Below, piece by piece: positions 50,606 through 59,991 of a stretch of 64,000 nucleotides of DNA (positions are counted from its first letter, which is position 1; each line of letters starts with the position of its first letter). This DNA comes from Chloroflexota bacterium (GTDB taxonomy: Bacteria; Chloroflexota; Anaerolineae; Aggregatilineales; Phototrophicaceae): NCBI GenBank assembly GCA_014338005.1, contig QUBZ01000002.1:43354-107353 (forward strand), in the 5' to 3' direction. The position numbers and the translations under genes are program-made. The notes under the pieces are model-generated. The model worked only from the letters and a program-made list of their open reading frames with translations. It was not told where the DNA came from and searched no databases.

Positions 50606-53600
50606 TCATGGCATCTCAAACGCGAACAGCAGCAGACTGTCATCCTGCACACGCGCATCGGCAGGCATGACCGGCAGCCGCGCCGCACCTTCCAGGCGAT
50701 ATAACCCGGCACGCACCGCATATGTTCCCGCCGCCAGCACCTCATCAAAAACATAGGTGTCGGCGATCACCGTTTCCGTCCGCCAGAACTGCGTCGGATA
50801 GCGGCCTTCCACCGGGCGGCGGTCGCGCTGCGCGGCAATCTGCCCGTCCGCGCCGATCACATGCACGAACACATGATAATCGTCTTCAAGCGGCTGGTCG
50901 GTCTGCCAGTACAGCGTCAGCGATAGGCCGTCTTCCGACTGCTGTTCGGTGTAACTCAGCAGCGTGATGTCCGCGCCAAAACGCCGGTTCACGTCTTCGG
51001 CCTCCGGCGGCACGACCGCCGACTCAGGCCGATTCAACACCACATCGGTTGTCACCGGCGCAGACGTGATGGCCGCGTCATAACGCGCCTGCAAATACAC
51101 CAGCGCCGGCGTCAGGGGCGGCACATCCGCCAGGTCGAGCGTCAAATCAAGCGGGACACGCACCAGCACTCCATCCATAAAAGAGGCCGGGGCTTCGAGG
51201 CCGCCGTACACGGTCTGTCCATCGGGACTGATGACCTGCGCCAGCCAGGAACGTACCGGGTAGGCGAGGCGCGGCTGCGGGCTGCCGAAGGTGGCGCTCA
51301 CCGTCAGGCCGGTTTCGTCCGCGCCGCAGCGAACTTCCGGCTGCATCACGTACAGCGCGCGCGCATCGGCCAGCGCCAGCAGCGATACCGGCTGCGGCGC
51401 AGCTGGGTTGTCCGCCGCGCCCGCCAGAAAGGCATTTCCGGCCTCGTCCGCGCCCCAGGCGATGGCTTGCCGGTAAGCAGCCTCGGCATCGTTTAAGCGC
51501 CCGTCCCGCCGCGCCAGTTCGCCTTGCAGCAGGTAGTAACTCTGCGCGGCCAGGTTGTCGCTCCAGCGGTCGGGATGCAGCCGCAGTTTGGCCGCCACCC
51601 AATCGGGGTCGGTGGACGGCTCTAAAATGGCGAGCGCAGCTTCTACCTGCCCCTGTGCCAGCGCCAGCGCCGCCGACGCCACCACGTCCTGCGGGGCGCG
51701 CCGCACCTCCGGGATGCCCGCCAGCCAGTTTTCCGCCGTCGTCCAGCGCCCGGCCAGCATCATCAGCGCCGCCCGCCGCCGCTGTGCGTCCGGCTGGTCA
51801 AAAACCGCCAGCTGCTCCCAGGTATCCGGCGCGGCTTCGGTCACGCCGATGGCCGCGTCCAGTCCCGGTTCGTCCAGCAGATACACAAACGCGCCGGTCA
51901 GCAGCGAACGCGCCGCCAGCACGCGCGCGGCCTCGTCGCTGCTCGTTAGCTGCCCCCGCAGCACATCCACCCCGGCTTCCGGCGATCCGCCCTCGCGCAG
52001 CGTAAAGGCCAGCGCATCGGCATACAGCGCCACCGCCGGATAAGCATCATGCAGCGCCGCCCACAGCGGCAGCGCCTTCGTATCCTCGCCCAGCATCAGG
52101 TAGCTGAAGGCCAGCCCCAGCCGCGTCCGGTCGTCCGGCTGCTCGGCCAGCCGGCGCTCCCAGTCCGCCGCCAGTTCCGCCCAGGCCGCATCGCCGGGGC
52201 GCGCCAGGAAAAAACCGTCCTTTTGCCAGCGCGGCGCGGTCAGTCCGCCATAGCGGGCGTTCATCCGCCCGAACAGCGCATCCAGTTCGTCGGCTTCGAT
52301 GCCGGGGCGCACGGCGAACATCACGTAACCCGCCGCCGCGCCCAGCGGCTCGAAACGCTCCGGCTGGAGCAAAAGCTGCGGCAGCCGCGTATCGTCCGCT
52401 TCCAGCACAAGATGCGTCAGGCCGAACTCGGCCAGGAAAGCCAGGTCGGTTTCGTCCAGCCAGGGCGCGGGCGGGGTGCTTTCGGTCAAAAAACGCCGGT
52501 CGCTGGCATAAGCGGTGTTGCGATTGCGCCGCCCGCCCGTCACCAGTGTGCCGGAAATATCCTCGATCACCAGATTGGCGACATCCACCGGCACGGTCAG
52601 CACGCTGGTGCGCGGCAAAACATCCTTCAGCGCAGCGATAAGCCGGTGATGCGCCGGGATGGTGTGGCGCTGCGCCTGTGTCTGGTAGTAAGCCGCCTGC
52701 TGATCGCGCGCGCTGGCCGGAATCGGGAACGGCTCGAACCACAGCGCCCCCGCCCAGGCCATCATTACCACGCTCACGGCCAGCGGCAGGCCGCGCCGCA
52801 TCACCGGCAGCGCCCGCTCAAGCGCGTGCAGCGCCGCGTCCAGGCTCACGCCCAGGATAATCGGCACGGGCAGCAGGAAGATCGTCAGCAGCAGCCCGAC
52901 CGTCGCCATGAAGGCATTAACTGCCGCCGTCACACCCGGCACGAACGAGATAACCAGCAGCAGCGCCGTCGTCACGAACACATACCGCGCCGCCAGGCTG
53001 CGCCGCCAGCGCACAACTGCCGCCAAGCCGAGCAGGATGGTCAGCGTGATGGCCGGGTGGTAAGCCACCGACGCCGGGCTGCGGATATAGGTCGTGCCGA
53101 CCAGCGGCACATCACGCACAATCAGGAAAGCGGAACTGGCCGCCAGTTCAACATCTTCATCTTCTATTTCGGAAATATCGGGCGCGCGGCTGTCAGGCGA
53201 TGGGGCAAGGCCATAGCGCGCGTACCGCTGCACGAACGGCACAACCAGCACCAGCAGCAGCGCCGCCGCCAGCGGCAGCAGGTCGCGCAGATGCTTGCGA
53301 GTGGGCTGCGCCAGCCAGCTTAAAGCCGCCGTTCCGCCCACCGCCATCAGGTACAGCGTCACCACAATCGGATGCAGCAGCGCCAGCGCCGCGCCGGTCA
53401 GCGCCACCGGCAGCGCGTCCAGCTGCCGCCGTTCGCGCAGATAGGTTAATGCCACCAGCAGCGCCAGCGGCAGCATGATCGTCAGCGCGAACTGGCGCAG
53501 CGTATTGGTTTGCAGCGCGGTAAAACGCCCCAGCGCGGTATAGGACGGGGAATACACCAGATTATCCAGCGTCATCAGCGCCACCAGGGCCAGCGCGCCC

Positions 53601-54385
53601 GCGCTCAGGGCGGCGGCCTGCTCGCGCCGTGTCAGTTCGTAGGCCAGCGCGAACACGGCCAGCGGTGCGACCCACACAAACAGCGCGTTCAGGTCGAACC
53701 AGCCCAACTGCGCCGCCGGGACGCCGCTCGTCCACAGCCAGGCCGCGTGGCTGTACGTCCAGCCGTCCGAGTCCATGCGCGTATCGCCGTTGAACACGCC
53801 GACCTGTCGCGCCCGCAGCGGCAGGCCGTTGGGGAATTCGCCGGGGTTATACGCCAGCCAGTCCGACAGCGAGATGAAAATGGCCTGATCTTCGTAACCG
53901 ATGAAACGCGCCCAGCTTAACGAACTGACATACAGGTTCATCAGGCAGGCCGCCGCCACCAGAAGGTAGAGCGGCAGCGCGCGGCGGCCCAGCCGCCAGG
54001 GTGGGGACTCCGGCGCGGGGCGAGACGGAACAAACACCAGCGCCAGCATGATGACATGCAGCGCCAGCAGGTAGGCCGGCACCGGCAGCCACAGCAGACG
54101 GAACAGGCCGCCCAGGAGGATGGTCAGCCCCAGGCCGCCGGCCAGCGTCCAGGCGAAGCGGCTGATGGGATGCGGCGCGGCATGGCGTCCCAGCGCCCGC
54201 GCCAGCAGCCAGCCCGGCAGATAAAGCTGGAACAGCACCGTCAGCACCAGCGCGGCAGGGCTGCCGTTGAGCGGCCCGGCGTGCAGCAGCGCGAAGGCCA
54301 GCGACAGCACGATCAGAAGGGCATAAAGGCCGTCCCGCGAGTGGAGCCGCGCCGGCCAGGTAGTTGGTTGGAGAGTTACACGCAT
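50606..54385 (-). CDS. Large polytopic membrane protein with TPR and C-terminal beta domain
   Basis: A 1259-residue protein. The N-terminal 600 residues have about 14-16 hydrophobic helices (YALLIVLSLAFALLHA, LALHVIMLALVFVPS, LAVSVVMMAWAGALWFEPFP), resembling GT-C glycosyltransferases. A soluble region with TPR-like helices (about 800-1010, ADWERRLAEQPDDRTRLGLA) and a C-terminal beta-rich domain follow (LSLTLYWQTDQPLEDDYHVF, AGTYAVRAGLYRLEGAARLP). It may be a surface polysaccharide or glycoprotein glycosyltransferase. No catalytic residue can be firmly named. It is convergent with the GT4 gene. Confidence 0.7.
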   Translation of the reverse strand: MRVTLQPTTWPARLHSRDGLYALLIVLSLAFALLHAGPLNGSPAALVLTVLFQLYLPGWLLARALGRHAAPHPISRFAWTLAGGLGLTILLGGLFRLLWLPVPAYLLALHVIMLALVFVPSRPAPESPPWRLGRRALPLYLLVAAACLMNLYVSSLSWARFIGYEDQAIFISLSDWLAYNPGEFPNGLPLRARQVGVFNGDTRMDSDGWTYSHAAWLWTSGVPAAQLGWFDLNALFVWVAPLAVFALAYELTRREQAAALSAGALALVALMTLDNLVYSPSYTALGRFTALQTNTLRQFALTIMLPLALLVALTYLRERRQLDALPVALTGAALALLHPIVVTLYLMAVGGTAALSWLAQPTRKHLRDLLPLAAALLLVLVVPFVQRYARYGLAPSPDSRAPDISEIEDEDVELAASSAFLIVRDVPLVGTTYIRSPASVAYHPAITLTILLGLAAVVRWRRSLAARYVFVTTALLLVISFVPGVTAAVNAFMATVGLLLTIFLLPVPIILGVSLDAALHALERALPVMRRGLPLAVSVVMMAWAGALWFEPFPIPASARDQQAAYYQTQAQRHTIPAHHRLIAALKDVLPRTSVLTVPVDVANLVIEDISGTLVTGGRRNRNTAYASDRRFLTESTPPAPWLDETDLAFLAEFGLTHLVLEADDTRLPQLLLQPERFEPLGAAAGYVMFAVRPGIEADELDALFGRMNARYGGLTAPRWQKDGFFLARPGDAAWAELAADWERRLAEQPDDRTRLGLAFSYLMLGEDTKALPLWAALHDAYPAVALYADALAFTLREGGSPEAGVDVLRGQLTSSDEAARVLAARSLLTGAFVYLLDEPGLDAAIGVTEAAPDTWEQLAVFDQPDAQRRRAALMMLAGRWTTAENWLAGIPEVRRAPQDVVASAALALAQGQVEAALAILEPSTDPDWVAAKLRLHPDRWSDNLAAQSYYLLQGELARRDGRLNDAEAAYRQAIAWGADEAGNAFLAGAADNPAAPQPVSLLALADARALYVMQPEVRCGADETGLTVSATFGSPQPRLAYPVRSWLAQVISPDGQTVYGGLEAPASFMDGVLVRVPLDLTLDLADVPPLTPALVYLQARYDAAITSAPVTTDVVLNRPESAVVPPEAEDVNRRFGADITLLSYTEQQSEDGLSLTLYWQTDQPLEDDYHVFVHVIGADGQIAAQRDRRPVEGRYPTQFWRTETVIADTYVFDEVLAAGTYAVRAGLYRLEGAARLPVMPADARVQDDSLLLFAFEMP

Positions 54386-54439
54386 GACGGCGGATTGTAG
54401 CCGAAGCCCTCAGCCTTCGCCAGCGCGTTTTGCGCTGCA

Positions 54440-55975
54440 TCAGCTCGCCGCGCGCTGCGGGCGATATTGAATCGCCTCCGCCACGTGCTGCACCTCGATG
54501 TGTTCGCTGTCGGACAGGTCGGCGATCGTCCGGCTCAGTTTTAACACCCGGTGATAGGCGCGCGCGCTCAACTGCGTCCGTCGGACGGACAGTTCGAGAA
54601 GCTGCCGCGCCTCCGGCGTCAGCACACAGAATTTTTGAATCTCGCCCACCCGCATATCGGAATTAGCGAACAGCCCCGGCGTATCTCCAAAGCGCCGCCG
54701 CTGGCGGTCGCGCGCCGCTTCCACCCGCTCGCGGACGCTGGCCGAACTTTCGCCCTGCCGGTCGCCCATCAGCTTGTCGTATTCAACGCGCGGCACGTCC
54801 ACGTAAATATCAATCCGGTCGAGCAGCGGGCCGGACAGCCGGCTTTGATACCGCGCGATCATGTTCGGCGTGCAGGTGCAGGCTTTCACAGGGTCACCGT
54901 AGTAGCCGCAGGGACACGGGTTTTGCGCCATCACCAGCAGAAAATTGGCCGGGAACGTCAAACTGCCCTTCGCCCGGCTGATGGTCACGATTTTATCCTC
55001 AATCGGCTGCCGCAAAACTTCCAGCGTTTTGGGGCTGTGTTCGGTGCATTCGTCCAGGAACAGCACGCCCCGGTGCGCCAGTGTCACCTCGCCGGGGCGC
55101 GGAATTGACCCGCCGCCGATCAATCCGGCCATGCTGATGGTGTGATGCGGGGCGCGGAACGGGCGCGTCTGCACCAGCGGATGATCGTTTTTAAGCAGGT
55201 CGGCCACCGAGTAAATGCGGGTGATCTCCAGGGCTTCTTCCAGCGTCGGCATGGGCAGAATGCCCGGCAGCGCACGCGCCAGCAGGGTTTTGCCCGTCCC
55301 CGGCGGGCCGCTCATCAGCGTATTGTGATTGCCGCCCGCCGCAATCTCCAGCGCCCGTTTGGCCTGTTCCTGGCCTTTAATGTCCGCAAAGTCCACCACG
55401 CCATCGTAGGCGGCGCTGCCGACCAAAATCGGCTCGGAAGCATAAGCGGGGATAGGGTTCAGCCCGTAAAGATGTTCGACCAGCAGCCCCAGCGTCTCAA
55501 CGGGGATGATCTCAATCCCGCTTACCAGGCCGGCCTGCGGCGCGTCCTCAGCGGAAACGTAAACCTGCCTGAAACCCTCGCGGTAGGCTGCATACACCAG
55601 CGGCATCACGCCCTTCACATGGCGCACGCGGCCATCCAGCGAAAGCTCCCCGATGAACAGCGTTCGGCTTAAAGCGTTCAGGGGAATTTGATCGGTCGCC
55701 GCCAGCACGCCCACGCCGATCGCCAGGTCGTAGGCCGTGCTGTGTTTCGGCAGGTCTGCCGGCGACAGGTTGACCACATAACCTTTGTTGGGAAATTGTA
55801 AACCGCTGTTTTTAACCGAGGCTCGAACGCGCTCGCGGCTTTCTTTGACGGCGTTGTCCGGCAGCCCCACAATGGTGAAAGAGGGGATTCCGGCGCGCGG
55901 GTTAAAATCAACCTCGACATCCACGATATACCCGTCCAGACCGACCAGCGCGCAGGCATGAACTTTAGCAAGCAT
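54440..55975 (-). CDS. comM: YifB/ComM-family Mg-chelatase-like AAA+ ATPase
   Basis: A 511-residue, full-length protein. The N-terminal domain has ACALVGLDGYIVDVEVD and FTIVGLPDNAVKESRERVRA. The AAA+ part shows Walker A GPPGTGKTLLARALPGILP, Walker B VLFLDECTEHS and RAPHHTISMAGLIGGG. The C-terminus has RAYHRVLKLSRTIADL. In ComM this is a branch-migration helicase for natural transformation; in other bacteria the role is not proven. Four Cys around NPCPCGYYGDPVKACTC may bind zinc. A separate promoter is likely. Confidence 0.92.
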   Translation of the reverse strand: MLAKVHACALVGLDGYIVDVEVDFNPRAGIPSFTIVGLPDNAVKESRERVRASVKNSGLQFPNKGYVVNLSPADLPKHSTAYDLAIGVGVLAATDQIPLNALSRTLFIGELSLDGRVRHVKGVMPLVYAAYREGFRQVYVSAEDAPQAGLVSGIEIIPVETLGLLVEHLYGLNPIPAYASEPILVGSAAYDGVVDFADIKGQEQAKRALEIAAGGNHNTLMSGPPGTGKTLLARALPGILPMPTLEEALEITRIYSVADLLKNDHPLVQTRPFRAPHHTISMAGLIGGGSIPRPGEVTLAHRGVLFLDECTEHSPKTLEVLRQPIEDKIVTISRAKGSLTFPANFLLVMAQNPCPCGYYGDPVKACTCTPNMIARYQSRLSGPLLDRIDIYVDVPRVEYDKLMGDRQGESSASVRERVEAARDRQRRRFGDTPGLFANSDMRVGEIQKFCVLTPEARQLLELSVRRTQLSARAYHRVLKLSRTIADLSDSEHIEVQHVAEAIQYRPQRAAS

Positions 55976-56036
55976 GGCTTTTCCCGATAAACTCGTCCGC
56001 CTGAGACAGTATAACGCGCTTTAGGCCGATATTGCC

Positions 56037-57308
56037 TTAACCCCCCTCGTCCTTCCAGTTGATGCTGGCCGCCAGCAGCGTTTGCCGGTCTACCAGGCCA
56101 ACGGCGCGCCCATCGCTGTCCACCACCACCAGCCGCTTGCGCCCCTGGCGCAGCAGCAGCGCGACCGCTTCGGTGACGGGCATATCGGGCGGCGCGGTCA
56201 GCACATCTTCGGACATCAGCTGCCCGGCGGTCGCTTCGCCGCGTATCATGCCGGCTCCCAACACCCTCTCGGCCAGGGCGCGCAGGATATTCGGGCGGGC
56301 AGCCGGGCTGACGCGCGCCACAATGTCGCCATCGGTGATGATGCCGATGGGCCTTTCCCGTTCGTCCAGCACGATCACGTGTTTAGCTTCGGATTGCAGC
56401 AGCCGTTCCAGAACATCCGTTATGTCGTCGTTGACATGCACCGCCCACACCGGCGCGCGTTTGATTTCCCCGACAGTCCGGCCGGCATGGGGTACGAGCG
56501 CGCGTTCGGGCTGGCCTTCGCCGGCGCCGACCACCGACCGCAGCACATCCAGGCGGCTGACCATGCCGACCAGCCGGCCTTCACCGTCCACCACCGGCAT
56601 TCGCTTCAAGCCGTGCTGAAGCAGTTTTTGCACCACGTGGCCGAGCGCTTCGTCGTCTCGAACGGTCACTGCCGGGGCGGTCATGATGTCGGCGGCGGTT
56701 TTTTCCCGGCGAATGCCGTCCAGAAACGCCTGTAAATCTTCCGCCTCCAGCCGCTCGCCAATCGCCAGCCGGGCCGGCATTCCGGCATGGCGGAGCAGAT
56801 CGCTGCTGGTGACGATGCCGATCACTTTTCGATCTTCATCTATCACCGGCACAGCCTTGAACATTTTCCCCAACAGCAGCTCCACAATCTGCCGCGCGGA
56901 TGTATCCGGGCTGACGGCTGTCACCTGCCGGGTCATAATTTCGCTCACCGGGCGATCGGCAGGAAGCGGCTGCATGTAGCGGTGGCTGTATTTGATAATT
57001 TCGACATCCTCGACGGTCATCAAACCTTCGCGCACCATCGGCGCAACCAGCGCCAGCGCCCGTTCGATATTGGCCGGAGTATCCACCACCGAAATGATGA
57101 TCGGCAGATCCATCGAAAGCGCCTCGATGGCCTGGGTGCGAATGCGGCTGTGCGCGCCGAACCCGGCCACGGCGCGCGTGACGGTCGCCCCGGCGATCTC
57201 GGCCTTCCGCAGCGTTTCGAGGATGCTCATATAAAGCGAGCGTCCGCGCCAGGTGTCGCTTTCGCCCAGGTAAATCATCAAACGCCTGGCCTGAATGGGT
57301 GTTTTCAT
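56037..57308 (-). CDS. DUF190 plus four CBS domains protein
   Basis: A 423-residue protein. DUF190 is at residues 8-110 (LMIYLGESDTWRGRSLYMSI, AGATVTRAVAGFG). Four CBS repeats follow, each with a recognisable T/D and GIVTSxDLL-type motif (DEDRKVIGIVTSSDLLRHAG, DGEGRLVGMVSRLDVLRSV, DERERPIGIITDGDIVARVS, DSDGRAVGLVDRQTLLAA). CBS pairs bind adenine nucleotides. The gene is 26 bp downstream of crcB, with which DUF190 proteins are often linked, so a regulatory role in fluoride export is inferred. Confidence 0.88.
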   Translation of the reverse strand: MKTPIQARRLMIYLGESDTWRGRSLYMSILETLRKAEIAGATVTRAVAGFGAHSRIRTQAIEALSMDLPIIISVVDTPANIERALALVAPMVREGLMTVEDVEIIKYSHRYMQPLPADRPVSEIMTRQVTAVSPDTSARQIVELLLGKMFKAVPVIDEDRKVIGIVTSSDLLRHAGMPARLAIGERLEAEDLQAFLDGIRREKTAADIMTAPAVTVRDDEALGHVVQKLLQHGLKRMPVVDGEGRLVGMVSRLDVLRSVVGAGEGQPERALVPHAGRTVGEIKRAPVWAVHVNDDITDVLERLLQSEAKHVIVLDERERPIGIITDGDIVARVSPAARPNILRALAERVLGAGMIRGEATAGQLMSEDVLTAPPDMPVTEAVALLLRQGRKRLVVVDSDGRAVGLVDRQTLLAASINWKDEGG

Positions 57309-57334
57309 CAGTTCACCATCCTTAAACCGGCGCG

Positions 57335-57709
57335 CTACAGCCGCGCGCCCAGGGTCAAACCGGCCAGCGCCCCTAAAATGCAGACCAGGGTCGTGCCGGC
57401 GATGTTTTGCAGCGCCCCCAGCCAGTTGCCGGACTGAAACAGCATCACGCTCTCAACCGAGAAGGTCGAGTAGGTGGTATAAGCGCCGAAAAAACCGACC
57501 GCCACCAGCAGGCGCAGGCGCGGGTCTACGGCGGGACGGCTGGACAGCCAGCCCACGAACACGGCCAGCAGCAGCGAGCCGGTGAAATTAATCACCAGCG
57601 TCCCCCAGGGAAAGGCCGCGCCGAACCGCGCCGCCGCCCAGAGCGAAACGGCATAACGCAGGTTTGCGCCGATAAAACCGCCAATGCCGATCAACAGCAG
57701 GGTTTCCAT
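57335..57709 (-). CDS. crcB: Fluoride exporter CrcB/Fluc
   Basis: A 124-residue protein from ATG 57709 (GAGG 6 nt upstream). Four membrane helices; GFIGANLRYAVS, PWGTLVINFTGSLLLA and GFFGAYTTYSTFSVES carry the pore residues (Asn, Phe, Thr/Ser). Fluc proteins form dual-topology dimers that pass F-. No fluoride riboswitch fits in the 31 bp between this gene and the kinase upstream, so it may be cotranscribed with that kinase. Confidence 0.95.
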   Translation of the reverse strand: METLLLIGIGGFIGANLRYAVSLWAAARFGAAFPWGTLVINFTGSLLLAVFVGWLSSRPAVDPRLRLLVAVGFFGAYTTYSTFSVESVMLFQSGNWLGALQNIAGTTLVCILGALAGLTLGARL

Positions 57710-57740
57710 ATATCGCCTCATTGTTGTTATGATGAATGTG

Positions 57741-58670
57741 TCAGCGCCAACTTTCCAACCGGCGCTGCAATTCGGCATAAGTCGGCGCTGCCGTCGCCCC
57801 GCCCATCTCCGTCACCGACAGCCCGCCGCAGATGTTGCCGTACCGCATGCAGGTTTCCAGCGGCTGTTTTTCGATCACATACCCCAGCAGAAAACCGGCA
57901 TTAAAACAATCGCCCGCCCCGGTGGTGTCCACAACCGGCCCGGCGGCCACCGCCGGCGCATGGAGAATGCTGCCGTTTTGCCCCACCCAGGCGCCGTTCG
58001 CGCCGTCTTTAACCACCACTAACCGAACCATCTCCATCAAAACCCGGACGGCTGTCTCAGTATCGGGCGCGCCGGTCAGCAGCCTGGCTTCGCGGGCATT
58101 TGGCATAAAGATATCCACCAGTGGCAGCAGTTCCCGGCACGTACACGGCTCGTACAGGTACGGCCCGTCCTGGCAGTCCATCGAAATCGTCCGGCCCAGG
58201 GCGCGGACTTTTTCCGAAATCGGGCGCAGCGCCTCGGCGTCAAGCAGCCCGCCCAGGTGCAGGTGCTGAAATGTACACCGGTCTATGCTCGACAGCCAGT
58301 GTTCATGCTGGCCTTCGGGTCTGGGGTCGGCATAGGTGATGAAGGCGCGCTCCCCCTGGAACGGTACGGAAGTCGTCACCAGGCGGTAAGGCCGGTCTAA
58401 CATCCGGCACAGCGCCAAGTTAATCCCCTCATGCGCGGCCAGATCGTAAACGAATTTGCTGTAATAATCATTGCCAAAGTCCGCCGGCCAACCCACCCGC
58501 ACACCCAGGCGCGTCAGCGCCGCCGCCGTGATGAACATCGCCCCACCGGTCGTCGTCAGCTCCGACGCGCAAATTTCACGCCCAAGTGACGGAAATTCCG
58601 GCATTCCAGAAAAAATCTGGTCGAAAAAATAGTCCCCTAGCAGGAGGATGTCACATTCTATGTTGTCCAC
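57741..58670 (-). CDS. PfkB-family carbohydrate kinase
   Basis: A 309-residue protein, GTG start 9 nt after GGAG. Motifs: LLLGDYFFDQIFSGMPEFPS, TTGGAMFITAAALTRLGVRV, FMPNAREARLLTG and the catalytic DTTGAGDCFNAGFLLGY with the Asp base intact (unlike the kinase at 17735). The substrate is a sugar or nucleoside hydroxymethyl group not identifiable by eye. It is divergent from the SOS-box gene at 58811. Confidence 0.88.
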   Translation of the reverse strand: MDNIECDILLLGDYFFDQIFSGMPEFPSLGREICASELTTTGGAMFITAAALTRLGVRVGWPADFGNDYYSKFVYDLAAHEGINLALCRMLDRPYRLVTTSVPFQGERAFITYADPRPEGQHEHWLSSIDRCTFQHLHLGGLLDAEALRPISEKVRALGRTISMDCQDGPYLYEPCTCRELLPLVDIFMPNAREARLLTGAPDTETAVRVLMEMVRLVVVKDGANGAWVGQNGSILHAPAVAAGPVVDTTGAGDCFNAGFLLGYVIEKQPLETCMRYGNICGGLSVTEMGGATAAPTYAELQRRLESWR

Positions 58671-58774
58671 TGGCGGCTGCTCCGGCGGCGTTTTTATAAG
58701 ATTGACCCTCTCATTCTAACACAGACCCGGTTTCGTGCGGCGGAAAAAACGCCGCTTTCGGCTCGAAAACAACC

Positions 58775-58803
58775 TTGACAAATCGAACTTTTGTTCGTAT
58801 CAT
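58775..58803 (+). promoter_or_regulatory. SOS (LexA) box inside a sigma70 promoter
   Basis: TTGACA (58775-58780), 17-bp spacer, TATCAT (58798-58803). The spacer contains CGAACTTTTGTTCG (58784-58797), a perfect CGAAC-N4-GTTCG palindrome, the Gram-positive/actinobacterial type LexA operator. LexA bound here would occlude RNA polymerase. The start point should fall near 58810, at the ATG itself. Confidence 0.88.
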
Positions 58804-58810
58804 AAATATT

Positions 58811-59953
58811 ATGAACATTCAACGCAAGCCCGACGCGCTGGAAAAAATCAACCTTCTGGGGGATGTTACCCGTTTTGAACCGGCGGGAGATCGCCCCTCG
58901 GCGGAAGCGGCTGCCACCGACCGGCTGCCGTGTATCACGCACGTCGCCACGCCCTCCGGCGCAAAACCGGTGATGAAGGCGATGATGACGACCGCCTGCG
59001 AGCGCAACTGTTATTACTGCCCGTTCCGGGCCGGTCGCGGCAGGATGCCGCGCATCACCTTTAAACCGGATGAAATGGCCGAAACGTTCGACCGGGTGCA
59101 GCGTTCGGGCATGGCCGACGGCATTTTTCTGTCGTCAGGCGTCATCCGGGGCGGTATCACCACCCAGGACAAAATCATTGACGCGGTGGAGATCATCCGC
59201 CGGCGCTGCGGCTATCGGGGTTACATCCACCTGAAGATCATGCCCGGCGCGGAATACGACCAGATTCGCCGCGCCATGCAGCTTGCCGACCGGGTATCCA
59301 TCAATCTGGAAGGCCCGACCGACGAGCGTGTGGCCGCCCTTGCCCCCGGCAAAAATCTGGCGGCAGAACTGCTGGAACGCCTGCTGTGGGCCGGCCAGCT
59401 TCGGCGGCAGGGTTTGCGCGCCAGTGTCGTGACGCAGTTTGTGGTCGGCGCGGTCGGGGATACCGACCTGGAACTGCTAAGCATCAGCGAAAAACTCTAC
59501 CGGCAGGCCGGGCTGGCGCGGGCTTATTATTCCGGCTTTAACCCGGTGGTGGATACACCCTTTGAAAACCTGACTCCCACCCTGCCCCAGCGCGAAACGC
59601 GGCTTTATCAGGCCAGCTTTTTGCTGCGCGACTACGGCTGGGGGCTGGAAGACCTGCCGTTTGAAACCGGCGGCAATCTGCGCCTGGACGTTGACCCCAA
59701 ACGCGCCTGGGCGGACGAACACCTGCGCCGCGCCCCGCTGGACGTGATGCGCGCCGAACGCGCCGAACTGCTGCGTATTCCCGGCATCGGACCCAAAGGC
59801 GCGGACGCCATCCTGAAGGCGCGTCGGCGTGGACACCTGACCGATCTGGCGCACCTGCGCGCCATCGGCATCCGCGCCCCGGAACAGGCCGCGCCGTACA
59901 TCCTGCTGGATGGCCGCCAGCCGCCTCAACAGCTATCATTGTTTTCGTTTTGA
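58811..59953 (+). CDS. Putative DNA modification/repair radical SAM protein (TIGR03916)
   Basis: A 380-residue protein. Cys63, Cys67 and Cys70 (ACERNCYYCPF) hold the 4Fe-4S cluster. GIFLSSGVIRGGITTQDKII, YIHLKIMPGAEYDQIRRAMQ and VSINLEGPTDERV are family motifs, and a C-terminal helix-hairpin-helix (LRIPGIGPKGADAILKARRR) points to DNA binding. ATG 58811 follows directly after the predicted transcription start, and no Shine-Dalgarno is visible, so the mRNA is probably leaderless. The gene is SOS-controlled by the box at 58784. A YcaQ-like gene follows 38 bp downstream. Confidence 0.9.
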   Translation: MNIQRKPDALEKINLLGDVTRFEPAGDRPSAEAAATDRLPCITHVATPSGAKPVMKAMMTTACERNCYYCPFRAGRGRMPRITFKPDEMAETFDRVQRSGMADGIFLSSGVIRGGITTQDKIIDAVEIIRRRCGYRGYIHLKIMPGAEYDQIRRAMQLADRVSINLEGPTDERVAALAPGKNLAAELLERLLWAGQLRRQGLRASVVTQFVVGAVGDTDLELLSISEKLYRQAGLARAYYSGFNPVVDTPFENLTPTLPQRETRLYQASFLLRDYGWGLEDLPFETGGNLRLDVDPKRAWADEHLRRAPLDVMRAERAELLRIPGIGPKGADAILKARRRGHLTDLAHLRAIGIRAPEQAAPYILLDGRQPPQQLSLFSF

Positions 59954-59991
59954 GGATTACCTTACGCCGCCGGCTTTAAGGAAATTTCTGC

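Noticed and set aside
57710..57740. Fluoride riboswitch before crcB
   Set aside because: The gap to the upstream kinase gene is only 31 bp, too short for the aptamer.
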